From NCBI GenBank assembly GCA_963592435.1, contig CAVAWT010000006.1:10633-74632 (forward strand): 64,000 bases of DNA. The letters run 5' to 3'. The translations under genes and the position numbers were made by a program. Positions 17,526-25,910 of this stretch are shown here, in pieces. Each line of letters opens with the position of its first letter. The stretch's first letter is position 1. Below the pieces are notes generated by a model. It searched no databases and was not told the DNA's origin. It saw only the letters and a list, made by a program, of their open reading frames with translations. The DNA is from Phoenicibacter sp963592435 (GTDB taxonomy: Bacteria > Actinomycetota > Coriobacteriia > Coriobacteriales > Eggerthellaceae).

Positions 17526-18749
17526 CTAATCGCGCTTAAACAAATCCCTTGTGTAAACCTTATCAGAAACATCCGCGAGTTCTTCATTCCAGCGGTTCGC
17601 AAGAATTATGTGGCAACGCTCTTTAAATGTTGCGAGATCGTGTGTGACTTCGCTGCCGAAAAATTCAGCATCGCCCAAAGTGGGTTCATAGACGAGAACC
17701 TGCACACCGTTGCTTTTTATGCGTCGCATGATGCCTTGAATTGAAGAGGCGCGGAAGTTGTCACTGCCACTTTTCATGATTAAACGATAAACACCAACCA
17801 AGGGCTTATCAACTCCTTTGGCTTTTAATTCCTGGACTTGTTTTAAGACATGCTCAGAAATCCAGTCCTTGCGTGTTCTGTTTGCCTCAACAATTGCGCC
17901 AACAAGGCTTTGTGGCACATCTTCGTAATTTGCCAGCAACTGTTTTGTGTCCTTTGGCAGACAATAGCCACCATAACCAAATGACGGGTTGTTGTAGTGT
18001 TTGCCAATTCGAGGGTCCAGGCAAACACCTTTAATAACATCGGCAGTGCTTAGGTCTCTTGCTTCGCAATAGGTGTCAAGTTCATTGAAATATGCAACGC
18101 GAAGGGCAAGGTATGTGTTTGCAAAAAGCTTCACGGCCTCAGCTTCTGTCTCCCCTAAAATTAAAGTTGGTGCCTCATCTTCTGCGCCTTCTGAGAGCAA
18201 TTCTGCGAATTTTTCTGCTGCAACAATCGCATCTTTGTTGGCTTTATTTGCCCCGACGACAATTCTTGCTGGATGTAAGTTGTCAAAGAGTGCCTTGCCT
18301 TCGCGTAAAAACTCTGGGCTAAACATAATCTTATCGTCCGACAATTCTGCACGCACTGAAGCAGTGTATCCAACAGGGACCGTAGATTTGATAACAATCC
18401 ATGCGTCTGGGTTAACCTCACGCACAGCACAAATCGCATCTTCAACAGAACTTGTATCAAAGAAATTTTTCTGGGGATCATAATTTGTTGGAGTTGCAAC
18501 AATAACAAAATCAGCATCATAATAAGCTTCTTGTGGGTTGATTGTGGCAGATAACTTGAGATTCCTTTTGTTATTTTTTGCCTCAGAAAAGAAGCGTTCA
18601 ATCTCCTCGTCATGAATTGGAGATTCAAACTTACTAATTTTTTCAACCTTCTCTGGAACAATGTCAAGGGCACACACCTCATTATTTTTTGCCAAAAGCA
18701 CGGCAAGCGACAAACCAACGTACCCTGTTCCTGCAACTGCAATTTTCAT
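17526..18749 (-). CDS. UDP-glucose 6-dehydrogenase family protein
   Basis: Nucleotide-sugar dehydrogenase of 407 aa that oxidises a UDP-hexose twice to the uronic acid. The Rossmann motif GTGYVG is at residues 7-12, the middle segment SPEFLREGKALFDNLHPARI is present, and the catalytic cysteine is C263 in GYGGYCLPKDTKQ. Length and order match bacterial Ugd (about 390-410 aa). It lies at the head of the flippase-GT-polymerase block, so the surface polymer probably contains a uronic acid. A related substrate (UDP-GlcNAc or UDP-ManNAc) is less likely. Confidence 0.9.
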   Translation of the reverse strand: MKIAVAGTGYVGLSLAVLLAKNNEVCALDIVPEKVEKISKFESPIHDEEIERFFSEAKNNKRNLKLSATINPQEAYYDADFVIVATPTNYDPQKNFFDTSSVEDAICAVREVNPDAWIVIKSTVPVGYTASVRAELSDDKIMFSPEFLREGKALFDNLHPARIVVGANKANKDAIVAAEKFAELLSEGAEDEAPTLILGETEAEAVKLFANTYLALRVAYFNELDTYCEARDLSTADVIKGVCLDPRIGKHYNNPSFGYGGYCLPKDTKQLLANYEDVPQSLVGAIVEANRTRKDWISEHVLKQVQELKAKGVDKPLVGVYRLIMKSGSDNFRASSIQGIMRRIKSNGVQVLVYEPTLGDAEFFGSEVTHDLATFKERCHIILANRWNEELADVSDKVYTRDLFKRD

Positions 18750-18968
18750 TAAAACAACTTTCTAAATCGTTTACAACAATATCCATTATAAAGGTTTTTC
18801 AAATCATCTGATTAACTCTTATTGTTATTCATTAATTACAAGGCACATTCAAATACAAGGCATGCAAGTTTAGAATGCGTTTTCAAACGCATATGCGAGC
18901 GTAAAATTTTACGCTTGCTTTTACGACCGAATAAGGCTAAAATATATAAAAGTCCGAAAGATTGGAAC
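18750..18968. promoter_or_regulatory. Divergent promoter region with two palindromes before the AlbA_2-type gene
   Basis: Spacer between the dehydrogenase (leftward) and the AlbA_2-type gene (rightward). It holds a perfect 8-bp inverted repeat ATGCGTTT-TC-AAACGCAT (18875-18892) and, three bases later, a 24-bp near-perfect palindrome GCGAGCGTAAAA/TTTTACGCTTGC (18895-18918). TACAAGGCA is repeated at 18837 and 18854. An AT-rich -10-like stretch (TATATAAA) is at 18943-18950. The palindromes could be operators for the downstream regulator or RNA hairpins. Confidence 0.5.
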
Positions 18969-20219
18969 ATGATGCGAGAAACAAAAAAATTAGAGTTTAA
19001 AGAGGAAATCAGCAATTCCTTTTTAAAAACGGTGAGTGCATTTGCAAATTATGGAATAGGGAAAATTGTTTTTGGAGTTAGAGATGATGGAGAAATTGTT
19101 GGAGTTAAAGATCTTAAAGGCTCTTGCCTTGCAATAGAAAATAAGATAAACGATTCAATAGTTCCGACTCCCGATTTCACCTTAGCCCCCAACTCAGAAA
19201 ACAAAACCATTGAGCTAAAAGTTTCCACTGGGCCTCACAAACCATATTTTTATAAAGCAAAAGCATATAAGAGAAGCGACACCGCAACTGTAGAAGTCAG
19301 CAAACTTGAGTTGAATCGCCTTGTCTTGCTTGGAGAAAATCTAACCTTCGATGCAACTCCATCACACATGAAAAAACCATCATTTAAGACATTAGAGTCT
19401 CGAGCTAAGGAATCATTTGGAATAACCACCATTAATGACGACAATCTCAAGACCCTTGAACTTGAAGATGCGAAAGGTCAATTCAATGTTGCAGCAGAAC
19501 TTCTGTCAGACATCAACAGTTTTCCCGGAATTGACATTGCTCGTTTTGGCAACAGCATTAGCATTTTTAAAGAAAGGCTCACCCTTGAAAAGCAATCAGT
19601 CATAACGCAATATGAGCAAGCCATTGATGTCTACAGGAGAAACTACAGAAATGAGATTGTTAGCGATGAAAAACGAGTATTGCACGAACTGATTCCGGAA
19701 GTTGCATTCCGCGAGGCCGTGGCAAATGCACTTGTTCACAGACAATGGGATACGACTGCACACATCAGAGTGTCTATGTTTGATGATAAAATTGAGGTCG
19801 TATCTCCTGGAGGACTACCAGACGATATTTCTGAAAAGGAATATCTTACTGGACAAATTTCAATTTTACGAAACCCAATTTTGGGTAATGTTTTTTTTAG
19901 ACTTGGAATCATAGAACGCTTTGGAACAGGCGTTGTGCGCATTAAGGATTCATATGCCACCTCAGACGCAAAGCCATCTTTTTTTGTTTCTGAAAATTCA
20001 ATAAGGATTGTGTTGCCACTGTTGGAAACCTGCAACAACTTGACGATTGACGAGAAAAAGGTCTTCCGAATTATTCAAGGGAAAACACTACCAATCAGCG
20101 AAATTTCTGGACCAGCTCAATTTGGCAAGACTAAAACACATAACATCTTGAAAAAACTTAACGCAAAAGGATACGTTGAAGTCGTTGGAACAGGACGAGG
20201 AACAAAGTATAGAGGTTAG
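18969..20219 (+). CDS. AlbA_2 (Schlafen-like) domain protein with C-terminal ATPase-like and winged-helix regions
   Basis: Protein of 416 aa. The N-terminus (KKLEFKEEISNSFLKTVSAF, then GKIVFGVRDDGEIVGV) is the AlbA_2/Schlafen domain. A middle segment FREAVANALVHRQW followed by VVSPGGLPDDISEKEY is the GHKL-like C-terminal ATPase block usual in this family of putative transcriptional regulators. The last 60 residues resemble a winged helix. ATG 18969 is chosen because the longer open frame back to 18822 crosses the two palindromes; ATG 18972 is equally possible. Such proteins are common in accessory and defence-linked regions; their targets are unknown. The gene is accessory here, splitting the polysaccharide locus, and a DUF4143 relic follows it. 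Confidence 0.82.
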   Translation: MMRETKKLEFKEEISNSFLKTVSAFANYGIGKIVFGVRDDGEIVGVKDLKGSCLAIENKINDSIVPTPDFTLAPNSENKTIELKVSTGPHKPYFYKAKAYKRSDTATVEVSKLELNRLVLLGENLTFDATPSHMKKPSFKTLESRAKESFGITTINDDNLKTLELEDAKGQFNVAAELLSDINSFPGIDIARFGNSISIFKERLTLEKQSVITQYEQAIDVYRRNYRNEIVSDEKRVLHELIPEVAFREAVANALVHRQWDTTAHIRVSMFDDKIEVVSPGGLPDDISEKEYLTGQISILRNPILGNVFFRLGIIERFGTGVVRIKDSYATSDAKPSFFVSENSIRIVLPLLETCNNLTIDEKKVFRIIQGKTLPISEISGPAQFGKTKTHNILKKLNAKGYVEVVGTGRGTKYRG

Positions 20220-20290
20220 TTGTTATGTAGCATCCTTATCTTTTAAATGACATGAATTAATGTCTAACCATTAATTTTGCCAAGTAAGGG

Positions 20291-20572
20291 ATGCACCTGA
20301 CATACAACTCTTTCCATTGGCGAGAAGTTGCATTTCTGACTCCTGTTCTGCGAAAAGGCTGCACAAAGCGCGAAATTGAGTTTTTGATGGACGGAAACTC
20401 AAGCATTGTCCCCATTGGGGTGAAGGCAGGACGAGGTTCCACCGCCTCACTCAATGCAGTGCTCGAACGCGAAGATGTTACGCTGGGTTACAAACTAATC
20501 GATGGAAATGTTGGTCGAGTTGGTAAAAAGATTACCATTCCACTTTACATGACGATGTTTTTAGGTTCATAA
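20291..20572 (+). pseudogene. C-terminal relic of a DUF4143 ATPase gene
   Basis: An open frame of 93 codons matches only the last quarter of DUF4143 proteins. KREIEFLMDG...VPIGVKAG aligns with NVEIDFLIES...LPLEIKAG of copy 1, and DVTLGYKLIDGNVGRVGKK with NVLIGYKFGSQN...GKK. Two of the putative nuclease residues are lost: the aspartate is glutamate and the glutamate before xK is glycine. No ATPase domain is present. It overlaps the convergent glycosyltransferase stop by six bases. It is probably a dead remnant, marking a former ATPase module beside the AlbA_2-type gene. Confidence 0.75.
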
Positions 20573-21718
20573 TCTGTTTTTGGCAATTTCCTGATAAATT
20601 TGTGTGATTTTTCTTGCGTAAGCTTTCTTGTCATATTTTGCCAGTGCTTCTTTTTGGGCAAACTCTGCAATTCCTCTAGCTTTATCTTTGTTCTCAATTG
20701 CCCAGATGACCTTGGAAGCCAGATCTTCTGAGTTTCCGCTTTCATAAAGCAGACCATTCTTTCCATTTTCAATCAACTCGGGAGTTGCTCCAGCGTTTGC
20801 GCCAATTTCAAGACACCCACACATCATGCCTTCAACTGTCACACGTCCCATCCCCTCTGCATGCGAGCACATGAGGGCAATGTCTGCCTGTTGATAAACT
20901 GCCGTAGCATCGTCAGTAAAAGGCTCTAGGGTGACATATTCCATTGAATTTTGTTCAAGGTAACTTAAGCATTGTGTAACGTATTCATTTTGTTTTAATA
21001 TGCCAACAATTTTCAACGAAACAGAATACCCCTCTTCTTTTACTTTCTTAACGGCCTTGATTGCGTCCAACTGTCTTTTACAAGGCACAACACAACCCAA
21101 CATAACAATCTTTGTGACATCTGTTGTAAACGTTTCTCGACCGTAGTTAATTTGACCGCTCAAACTGACGGCATTATATATAATCTCTTTTTTGGCATCG
21201 CCAGTCCAAACCTCGAATTTCTTCGCAACAAAATTAGAAATAAATAAGTTCATTGCTGCATTATTCATGAAAGATCTAATTTCGTCCTCATTAATAAATA
21301 CAAGGTTGTGGTCTTCTTTTACGCATTCTCTAACATAGGAAACATACGGAATTCCAACATCTCGCGCTGCTGCCATTCCTGAGTCAACAATGATGTTATT
21401 ATTGTGTACCACATCTATATCTTTCCTAACAAATAGCCTTTTAAAACGCCGAATTGCTACACGATTTATTATAAACTTGATGCTTGGAGGTAAAACTGAG
21501 TCCTTATCCATAACGTTTCTGGTGTAAGGAATTATCGAAAACGGCACCCCAAGCTGTTTTAACTTATTTTCCATCGGTCCATGTTTCGATAGGACTACAT
21601 GGGGATGTACGACTTCGCGATTAAGACCACTTAGTATGTCAAGCAGTGACCTTGATGAGCCTGCAAGACCTGCAGAATCAGTCACGTAGAGAACATTAAT
21701 TTTTTCTTTAAATTTCAT
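20567..21718 (-). CDS. Glycosyltransferase family 4/1
   Basis: Protein of 383 aa with GT-B organisation. The N-terminal half (SAGLAGSSRSLLDILSGL) contains the acceptor side. The C-terminal donor domain shows HAEGMGRVTVEGMMCG, matching the E-x7-E motif of retaining GT4 enzymes, followed by GATPELIENGKNGLLYESG. It would transfer a sugar to the polysaccharide repeat unit in the cytoplasm. It is in a minus-strand pair with the family 2 enzyme 35 bp upstream. The donor is unknown. Confidence 0.88.
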   Translation of the reverse strand: MKFKEKINVLYVTDSAGLAGSSRSLLDILSGLNREVVHPHVVLSKHGPMENKLKQLGVPFSIIPYTRNVMDKDSVLPPSIKFIINRVAIRRFKRLFVRKDIDVVHNNNIIVDSGMAAARDVGIPYVSYVRECVKEDHNLVFINEDEIRSFMNNAAMNLFISNFVAKKFEVWTGDAKKEIIYNAVSLSGQINYGRETFTTDVTKIVMLGCVVPCKRQLDAIKAVKKVKEEGYSVSLKIVGILKQNEYVTQCLSYLEQNSMEYVTLEPFTDDATAVYQQADIALMCSHAEGMGRVTVEGMMCGCLEIGANAGATPELIENGKNGLLYESGNSEDLASKVIWAIENKDKARGIAEFAQKEALAKYDKKAYARKITQIYQEIAKNRL

Positions 21719-21753
21719 TGTTTTACATTTCCTATCTTAATTTGGATTAATAT

Positions 21754-22737
21754 CTAAAGCCTTCCTAGCAGCAATTTTGCTCGCAGTAGCAATGTGTCTC
21801 TGCGAGACAGAGAACTGTAGGAATTAGAAAACGCCCACTTCAACCTATTTTTTGCGGAAGAATCGTATTTCAAGAATGATTCAATCATTGCTCTATCGGC
21901 ACTCAACATGTATTCTTTATATTCTTCATAAAGCACCTTTGCACACTTTTGCATATGCTTTTTTGGTCGCTGTGCAAGGTGTGCAATGCTTGCGTTTTTC
22001 ACATCGGACCCTGCTCCAATTTCACCAACCGTGTTAGAAGATGTTATGCGTCGCAGAATTAGTGCGTTTTCCATGTCCACAATTATGTTCCCGCAATAAA
22101 AGGCAATTAAATAGATCCAAACATCATGAATTCTGTAAGTGTCTTTAACTTTTGCATTTTGGCACAACTCTAACAGTGATCTATTAAAAACAAATGTGCA
22201 CCCCGAATGCCAATTTCTTAAAATCGGCGTTGCTCTTAAGGTTTCGTCCAGTTTCATTTGAGCAAGTTCCCGCTTTGGGTTCTGCAAATGTTCATCAACA
22301 TTTTGAAGGTCGGAACAGTAAAGAATGGGAGTGCCAAACCCTTCAACTGTTTTTAGGTTTTCAGTGCTTTCAGTTTTTTTAATTTTCTTAATTGCAACGC
22401 TTAACTTTTCAGGCAGCCAAGCGTCATCTTGGTCTGAAAACGCAAAGTAATCGTAATCATTCGCGTTAACTTCATAGACCATTTGCATAAAGTTTTTGCC
22501 AACACCAAGGTTAGTTTCGTTTCGAGTCGCAATAATGTTAGTGTGAGTTTTTTCATATTCTGAAGCTATTTTAAATGTGCCATCGGTGGATCTGTCGTCG
22601 CAAATGCGAAGAGTAACATCAACCCCATGTTGCTCCAGAATTGAGTCAATTTGCTCTGCGAGGTATTTCTCGCCGTTATACGTTGCCATCATCACGAAAA
22701 CACGAGGCAAGTCGCTTGTTTTATCTAAATTGCACAT
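21754..22737 (-). CDS. Glycosyltransferase family 2 (rhamnosyltransferase-like)
   Basis: Protein of 327 aa opening with MMATYNGEKYLAEQIDSIL, followed by ICDDRSTDGT and the donor motif FSDQDDAWLPEKL, which is the standard signature of the WsaF/RfbN-like group of family 2 enzymes often annotated as rhamnosyltransferases. It is the first gene of the 20567-22737 pair, divergent from the second DHHW gene across a 140-bp spacer. No dTDP-rhamnose genes are in the window, so rhamnose as donor remains unproven. Confidence 0.87.
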   Translation of the reverse strand: MCNLDKTSDLPRVFVMMATYNGEKYLAEQIDSILEQHGVDVTLRICDDRSTDGTFKIASEYEKTHTNIIATRNETNLGVGKNFMQMVYEVNANDYDYFAFSDQDDAWLPEKLSVAIKKIKKTESTENLKTVEGFGTPILYCSDLQNVDEHLQNPKRELAQMKLDETLRATPILRNWHSGCTFVFNRSLLELCQNAKVKDTYRIHDVWIYLIAFYCGNIIVDMENALILRRITSSNTVGEIGAGSDVKNASIAHLAQRPKKHMQKCAKVLYEEYKEYMLSADRAMIESFLKYDSSAKNRLKWAFSNSYSSLSRRDTLLLRAKLLLGRL

Positions 22738-22877
22738 ACGCCTTAATTATAGCACTGACACAACGAAAAATAAAGAGTGTGTCGCTAGGTCTTTAAATAA
22801 CAATATGCAACTTAAAAGGCTTTCAAAGATACACTTAACCGCTTTCATATATAATACAATTGTTTCTTATTTAGACC
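22738..22877. promoter_or_regulatory. Divergent promoter region between glycosyltransferase and DHHW copy 2
   Basis: AT-rich spacer. TATAAT at 22851-22856 is a likely -10 box for the rightward DHHW gene, 22 bases before its ATG. No clear operator was seen. Confidence 0.4.
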
Positions 22878-24134
22878 ATGACAACTAAACTTCGTAACAT
22901 AATCTTCATCAGTGTTTGCATTTGCGCGTTTTCAATTGCATTCATTTACCTTGGTGCAAAAGCTACACACATTTTACCAGCTAGTTTTATTAATGCAACC
23001 TATTCAACCCTCGAAGGCGCGAAGCTGCAAGGCAGACCTTCTGTTTCGCTTGAAAACATAAAAAACGGCAAGTTTCAATCGGAGACTGAAAAGTGGATTA
23101 CAACAAAGGTGCCTAAACGCGATTCAGTTATGTTGTTTAATGCGAGGGCTCAAAGAGGTGCCATCGCGGTTGCAAACATTGCAATAGGGTTCGAAGCAAT
23201 TCCGACTTATTTTGGCTCCAAATACTCTTACACAGAAAGTCTTAATGTTGTTGCTGCCACTTCAGTTCAAAAGAGTGAGGATATTTCTCAGAAAATGGGT
23301 GAATGCGCCGAAGCTATTAACAAATTCGTTGATACTCACCCAAATTTGTCTTACACTTTGACGATACCAGACAGAGTCTGTCATAGTGAAGCAAACCCCT
23401 CTTTCTCTTTGGTTTCCGAACCGTTTGATGACGAATGGCGACATTCTGAATTCGTAGATAAACTTGATGAGCGTATCAAATATGTTGATTTGTCTTACTC
23501 TAATTCGAGTGACTATTACAATAAGTATTTTAGGACTGACCATCACTGGAACATTGAAGGAGCCTATGAGTCCTTCAGAAAGGTCATGGGGTCGAGTTAT
23601 CCTGAACTTGAAGCCATAGAGTTTGACCCAAACAGCAAGGTTACCTATCAAACCCCGAAATTTTATGGCACGGCTTCCCGTTTGGGGCTCTGTATTCCAA
23701 ACGAAAGTGATTTAATCACCGACTACATAACCGATTTGTCGGATGTGACAATCAAATTCAATGGCAAGGAAGTTTCCTCCGATGAAGTTGAAGACGTTGA
23801 ATCGTACGTAAATAAAAGCTACACAAAAGAAAAGCTAAAAGACAGACATGGCGACTATTTTCATGGTAACAATGGATTAGTTACATACGAAAAAAACAAC
23901 AGCAGCAACAGAAATTTGCTTGTTTTTAGAGATTCATATCTTAACAGTTGCGACCGTTTCTATTCCTTTTCTTTTGACAAAGTTATCACGGTGGACCAAG
24001 AAAAGTTTAAAGGTAACATCCAAGAATTGTTGGACGAATACAATATTACCGATGTTCTCTTTATGCAAAACGACGCGCGTTACTACGAAGAAAAGTCAAA
24101 ACCAAATGCGTTAATTGCATTGCTGGCATCTTAA
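22878..24134 (+). CDS. DHHW-family membrane-anchored protein, copy 2
   Basis: Protein of 418 aa with an N-terminal membrane helix (residues about 8-26) and the DHHW motif at 221-224 (FRTDHHWNIEG), at exactly the same positions as copy 1. Residues 1-110 are very close to copy 1 (for example the block EKWITTKVPKRDSVMLFNA is identical), while the remainder is much less alike. It probably modifies the surface polysaccharide outside the membrane, possibly sharing the MBOAT at 9828, as no second MBOAT is nearby. It is the only plus-strand gene within the leftward polysaccharide block, apart from the AlbA_2-type insert. Confidence 0.85.
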   Translation: MTTKLRNIIFISVCICAFSIAFIYLGAKATHILPASFINATYSTLEGAKLQGRPSVSLENIKNGKFQSETEKWITTKVPKRDSVMLFNARAQRGAIAVANIAIGFEAIPTYFGSKYSYTESLNVVAATSVQKSEDISQKMGECAEAINKFVDTHPNLSYTLTIPDRVCHSEANPSFSLVSEPFDDEWRHSEFVDKLDERIKYVDLSYSNSSDYYNKYFRTDHHWNIEGAYESFRKVMGSSYPELEAIEFDPNSKVTYQTPKFYGTASRLGLCIPNESDLITDYITDLSDVTIKFNGKEVSSDEVEDVESYVNKSYTKEKLKDRHGDYFHGNNGLVTYEKNNSSNRNLLVFRDSYLNSCDRFYSFSFDKVITVDQEKFKGNIQELLDEYNITDVLFMQNDARYYEEKSKPNALIALLAS

Positions 24135-24150
24135 AAGATGTGACATTGCC

Positions 24151-25188
24151 TCATAGGTGCACCACATGACTAGTTGCCCAAACACTTAGCATTCGTTCAA
24201 ACATACTTACAAGTGAAATTTGTGGTTGCCAACCAAGGCTTTTAAGTTTGTTGCTGTCAAGTCGCAAACTCTTTGAATTGCGAAATGTCGAAAGCCTTTC
24301 TGCATCCTGAACATGCTTCACTGCAATTTCGTCATTTGCCAATTGCGTTGCAACTAAGTTGGCCATCTGCATTATAGTGCAAAAGGTGTTTTCGTTTGCA
24401 ACATTGTATGCCTGACCAGCCTGTCCTTGGGAAAGAATGCGCAGGATGCCAGAAACCGCATCGCTCACCGAAACATACGTGGCGCTTGAGGAACCGTCAG
24501 AAACAAGACAAATGTCTTCTCTGTTCAATACGCATCTGCCAAATTCAGCAAAAACCCGCGAATCGTTAGACAAAACACCCTCTCCAAAAGTTTGAGCAAG
24601 GCGCGCAATGCTCACATTTGTGTTGAATTCAGATGCGAACGAGGCCGCCAAACATTCCGTTAATTTTTTGGCTTCAGGGTAGCTGTTTCTTGGTACCACT
24701 GGGTCAATTTTCCCCACGTTTTCTTCAGCTAAAAGTCCTTCTGCTTCACCATAGACTTCCATTGTGGAGGCAAGCAAAACCTTCGCATTGCACTCAGTTG
24801 CCGTTTTGAGCACCTCCAGCGCACTTTGATATACAGAATGGACGACTTCAACGGGCTTGTTTAGGAAATCGTGGCTGGAAGTTGTGCAAGCAAGGTGAAT
24901 TGCGAAGTCAAAATGCATACCCTCCTTAAAATTGTCACACATGTCCCATTCGAAAATTTCAATGTTCTTGCTGTGCTCCTTAAACAGACCTTCTGCCTTT
25001 TCAACGTTACGAACAGGCAACAGTAACTTCACATCTTCTTGTGTTGAAATGATGGTTCTCACCAACTGGGCTCCAATTAAGCCAGTCGAACCAGTAACAA
25101 GCAAGGTTTTTCCTTTCAGACTCGCAACATCTTGAGCGCAGTGTTTTGCGCTTTGCTCAGCATAGCTCCAAAGCAATTCTATTCCCAA
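24151..25188 (-). CDS. NAD-dependent epimerase/dehydratase (extended SDR)
   Basis: Protein of 345 aa with the Rossmann motif TGSTGLIG near residue 33, LASTMEVYGE and the catalytic YxxxK in NSYPEAKK. It overlaps the cytidylyltransferase by ten bases and belongs with it and the LicD protein. In similar trios the SDR reduces or epimerises the sugar or alditol that becomes CDP-activated. The substrate cannot be read; a pentose-5-phosphate or nucleotide-linked sugar is possible. Confidence 0.85.
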   Translation of the reverse strand: MGIELLWSYAEQSAKHCAQDVASLKGKTLLVTGSTGLIGAQLVRTIISTQEDVKLLLPVRNVEKAEGLFKEHSKNIEIFEWDMCDNFKEGMHFDFAIHLACTTSSHDFLNKPVEVVHSVYQSALEVLKTATECNAKVLLASTMEVYGEAEGLLAEENVGKIDPVVPRNSYPEAKKLTECLAASFASEFNTNVSIARLAQTFGEGVLSNDSRVFAEFGRCVLNREDICLVSDGSSSATYVSVSDAVSGILRILSQGQAGQAYNVANENTFCTIMQMANLVATQLANDEIAVKHVQDAERLSTFRNSKSLRLDSNKLKSLGWQPQISLVSMFERMLSVWATSHVVHL

Positions 25189-25910
25189 AGCTGGCTCAAC
25201 TCCTTGGAATCCATAAATCCTTTAAACGTGAAGAAGTCTTGTTGTGTTGTGATTTTAATATTTTCAGGTGGACCTTCCACAGTAAAAATGGGGTGCCCGT
25301 AGTAACTCATAAGAGAAATTGAGTCTATGAAATTAGTTTTACCTTCTTCTTGCGCTTTTAAATGCGCAGCGTAAATGTCTTTAAACAGAAAGCCTTGTGG
25401 AGCGCGTGCTAACTTGCAAGTTGCGCGGTCATACACATCAACCACCCTGCCATCTTCAAGATGCATGACAGTCTCAACGACATCCGACACTGTTGTTGTT
25501 GATCCGTTTTCTCGAACCGATTTTGCGCATTGGTTAATTGTTTGTTCGTCAATCAAAGGTCTAACGCCGTCGTGTATTAAAACCACGGCGTCATCTGCCA
25601 ATTCTCCTGATTCATTTGCGCATTTAAGCCCATGAAAAATTGATTCTTGCCCTGTGTTTCCACCATGCACAATTGCTTTAATTTTTTTTAATGGTTCAGT
25701 TTCAAACGCGTGCTTTAATTCTTGAATCCACGACTCAACGCACACAACATAAACGCCGTCAACACACTCGGCGTCTTCGAAATGTTTCAAAGTGTGAAGA
25801 ATGATGGGTCTTCCTCCCAAACGAAGGAACTGCTTAGGAACCTTGGCGCCATGCATTCTTTCTCCCACGCCACCTGCGAAAATGACGGCAACTGTTTTCA
25901 ATTGTGTCAT
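25179..25910 (-). CDS. CDP-alditol-type cytidylyltransferase (IspD/TarI family)
   Basis: Protein of 243 aa with the nucleotide-binding signature AVIFAGGVGERM followed by KVPKQFLRLGGRPI, plus HDGVRPLI and the C-terminal PPENIKITTQQDFF. This is the IspD/TarI fold that couples CTP to a polyol phosphate. The setting beside an SDR and LicD favours a TarI-like role (for example ribitol 5-phosphate) in surface-polymer decoration over isoprenoid synthesis; no other isoprenoid genes are near. Its ATG overlaps the LicD stop by four bases (25907-25910). Confidence 0.85.
   Translation of the reverse strand: MTQLKTVAVIFAGGVGERMHGAKVPKQFLRLGGRPIILHTLKHFEDAECVDGVYVVCVESWIQELKHAFETEPLKKIKAIVHGGNTGQESIFHGLKCANESGELADDAVVLIHDGVRPLIDEQTINQCAKSVRENGSTTTVSDVVETVMHLEDGRVVDVYDRATCKLARAPQGFLFKDIYAAHLKAQEEGKTNFIDSISLMSYYGHPIFTVEGPPENIKITTQQDFFTFKGFMDSKELSQLWE

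Noticed and set aside
18822..18968. N-terminal extension of the AlbA_2-type protein
   Set aside because: The segment covers two palindromes and a promoter-like stretch and encodes an unrelated basic peptide.
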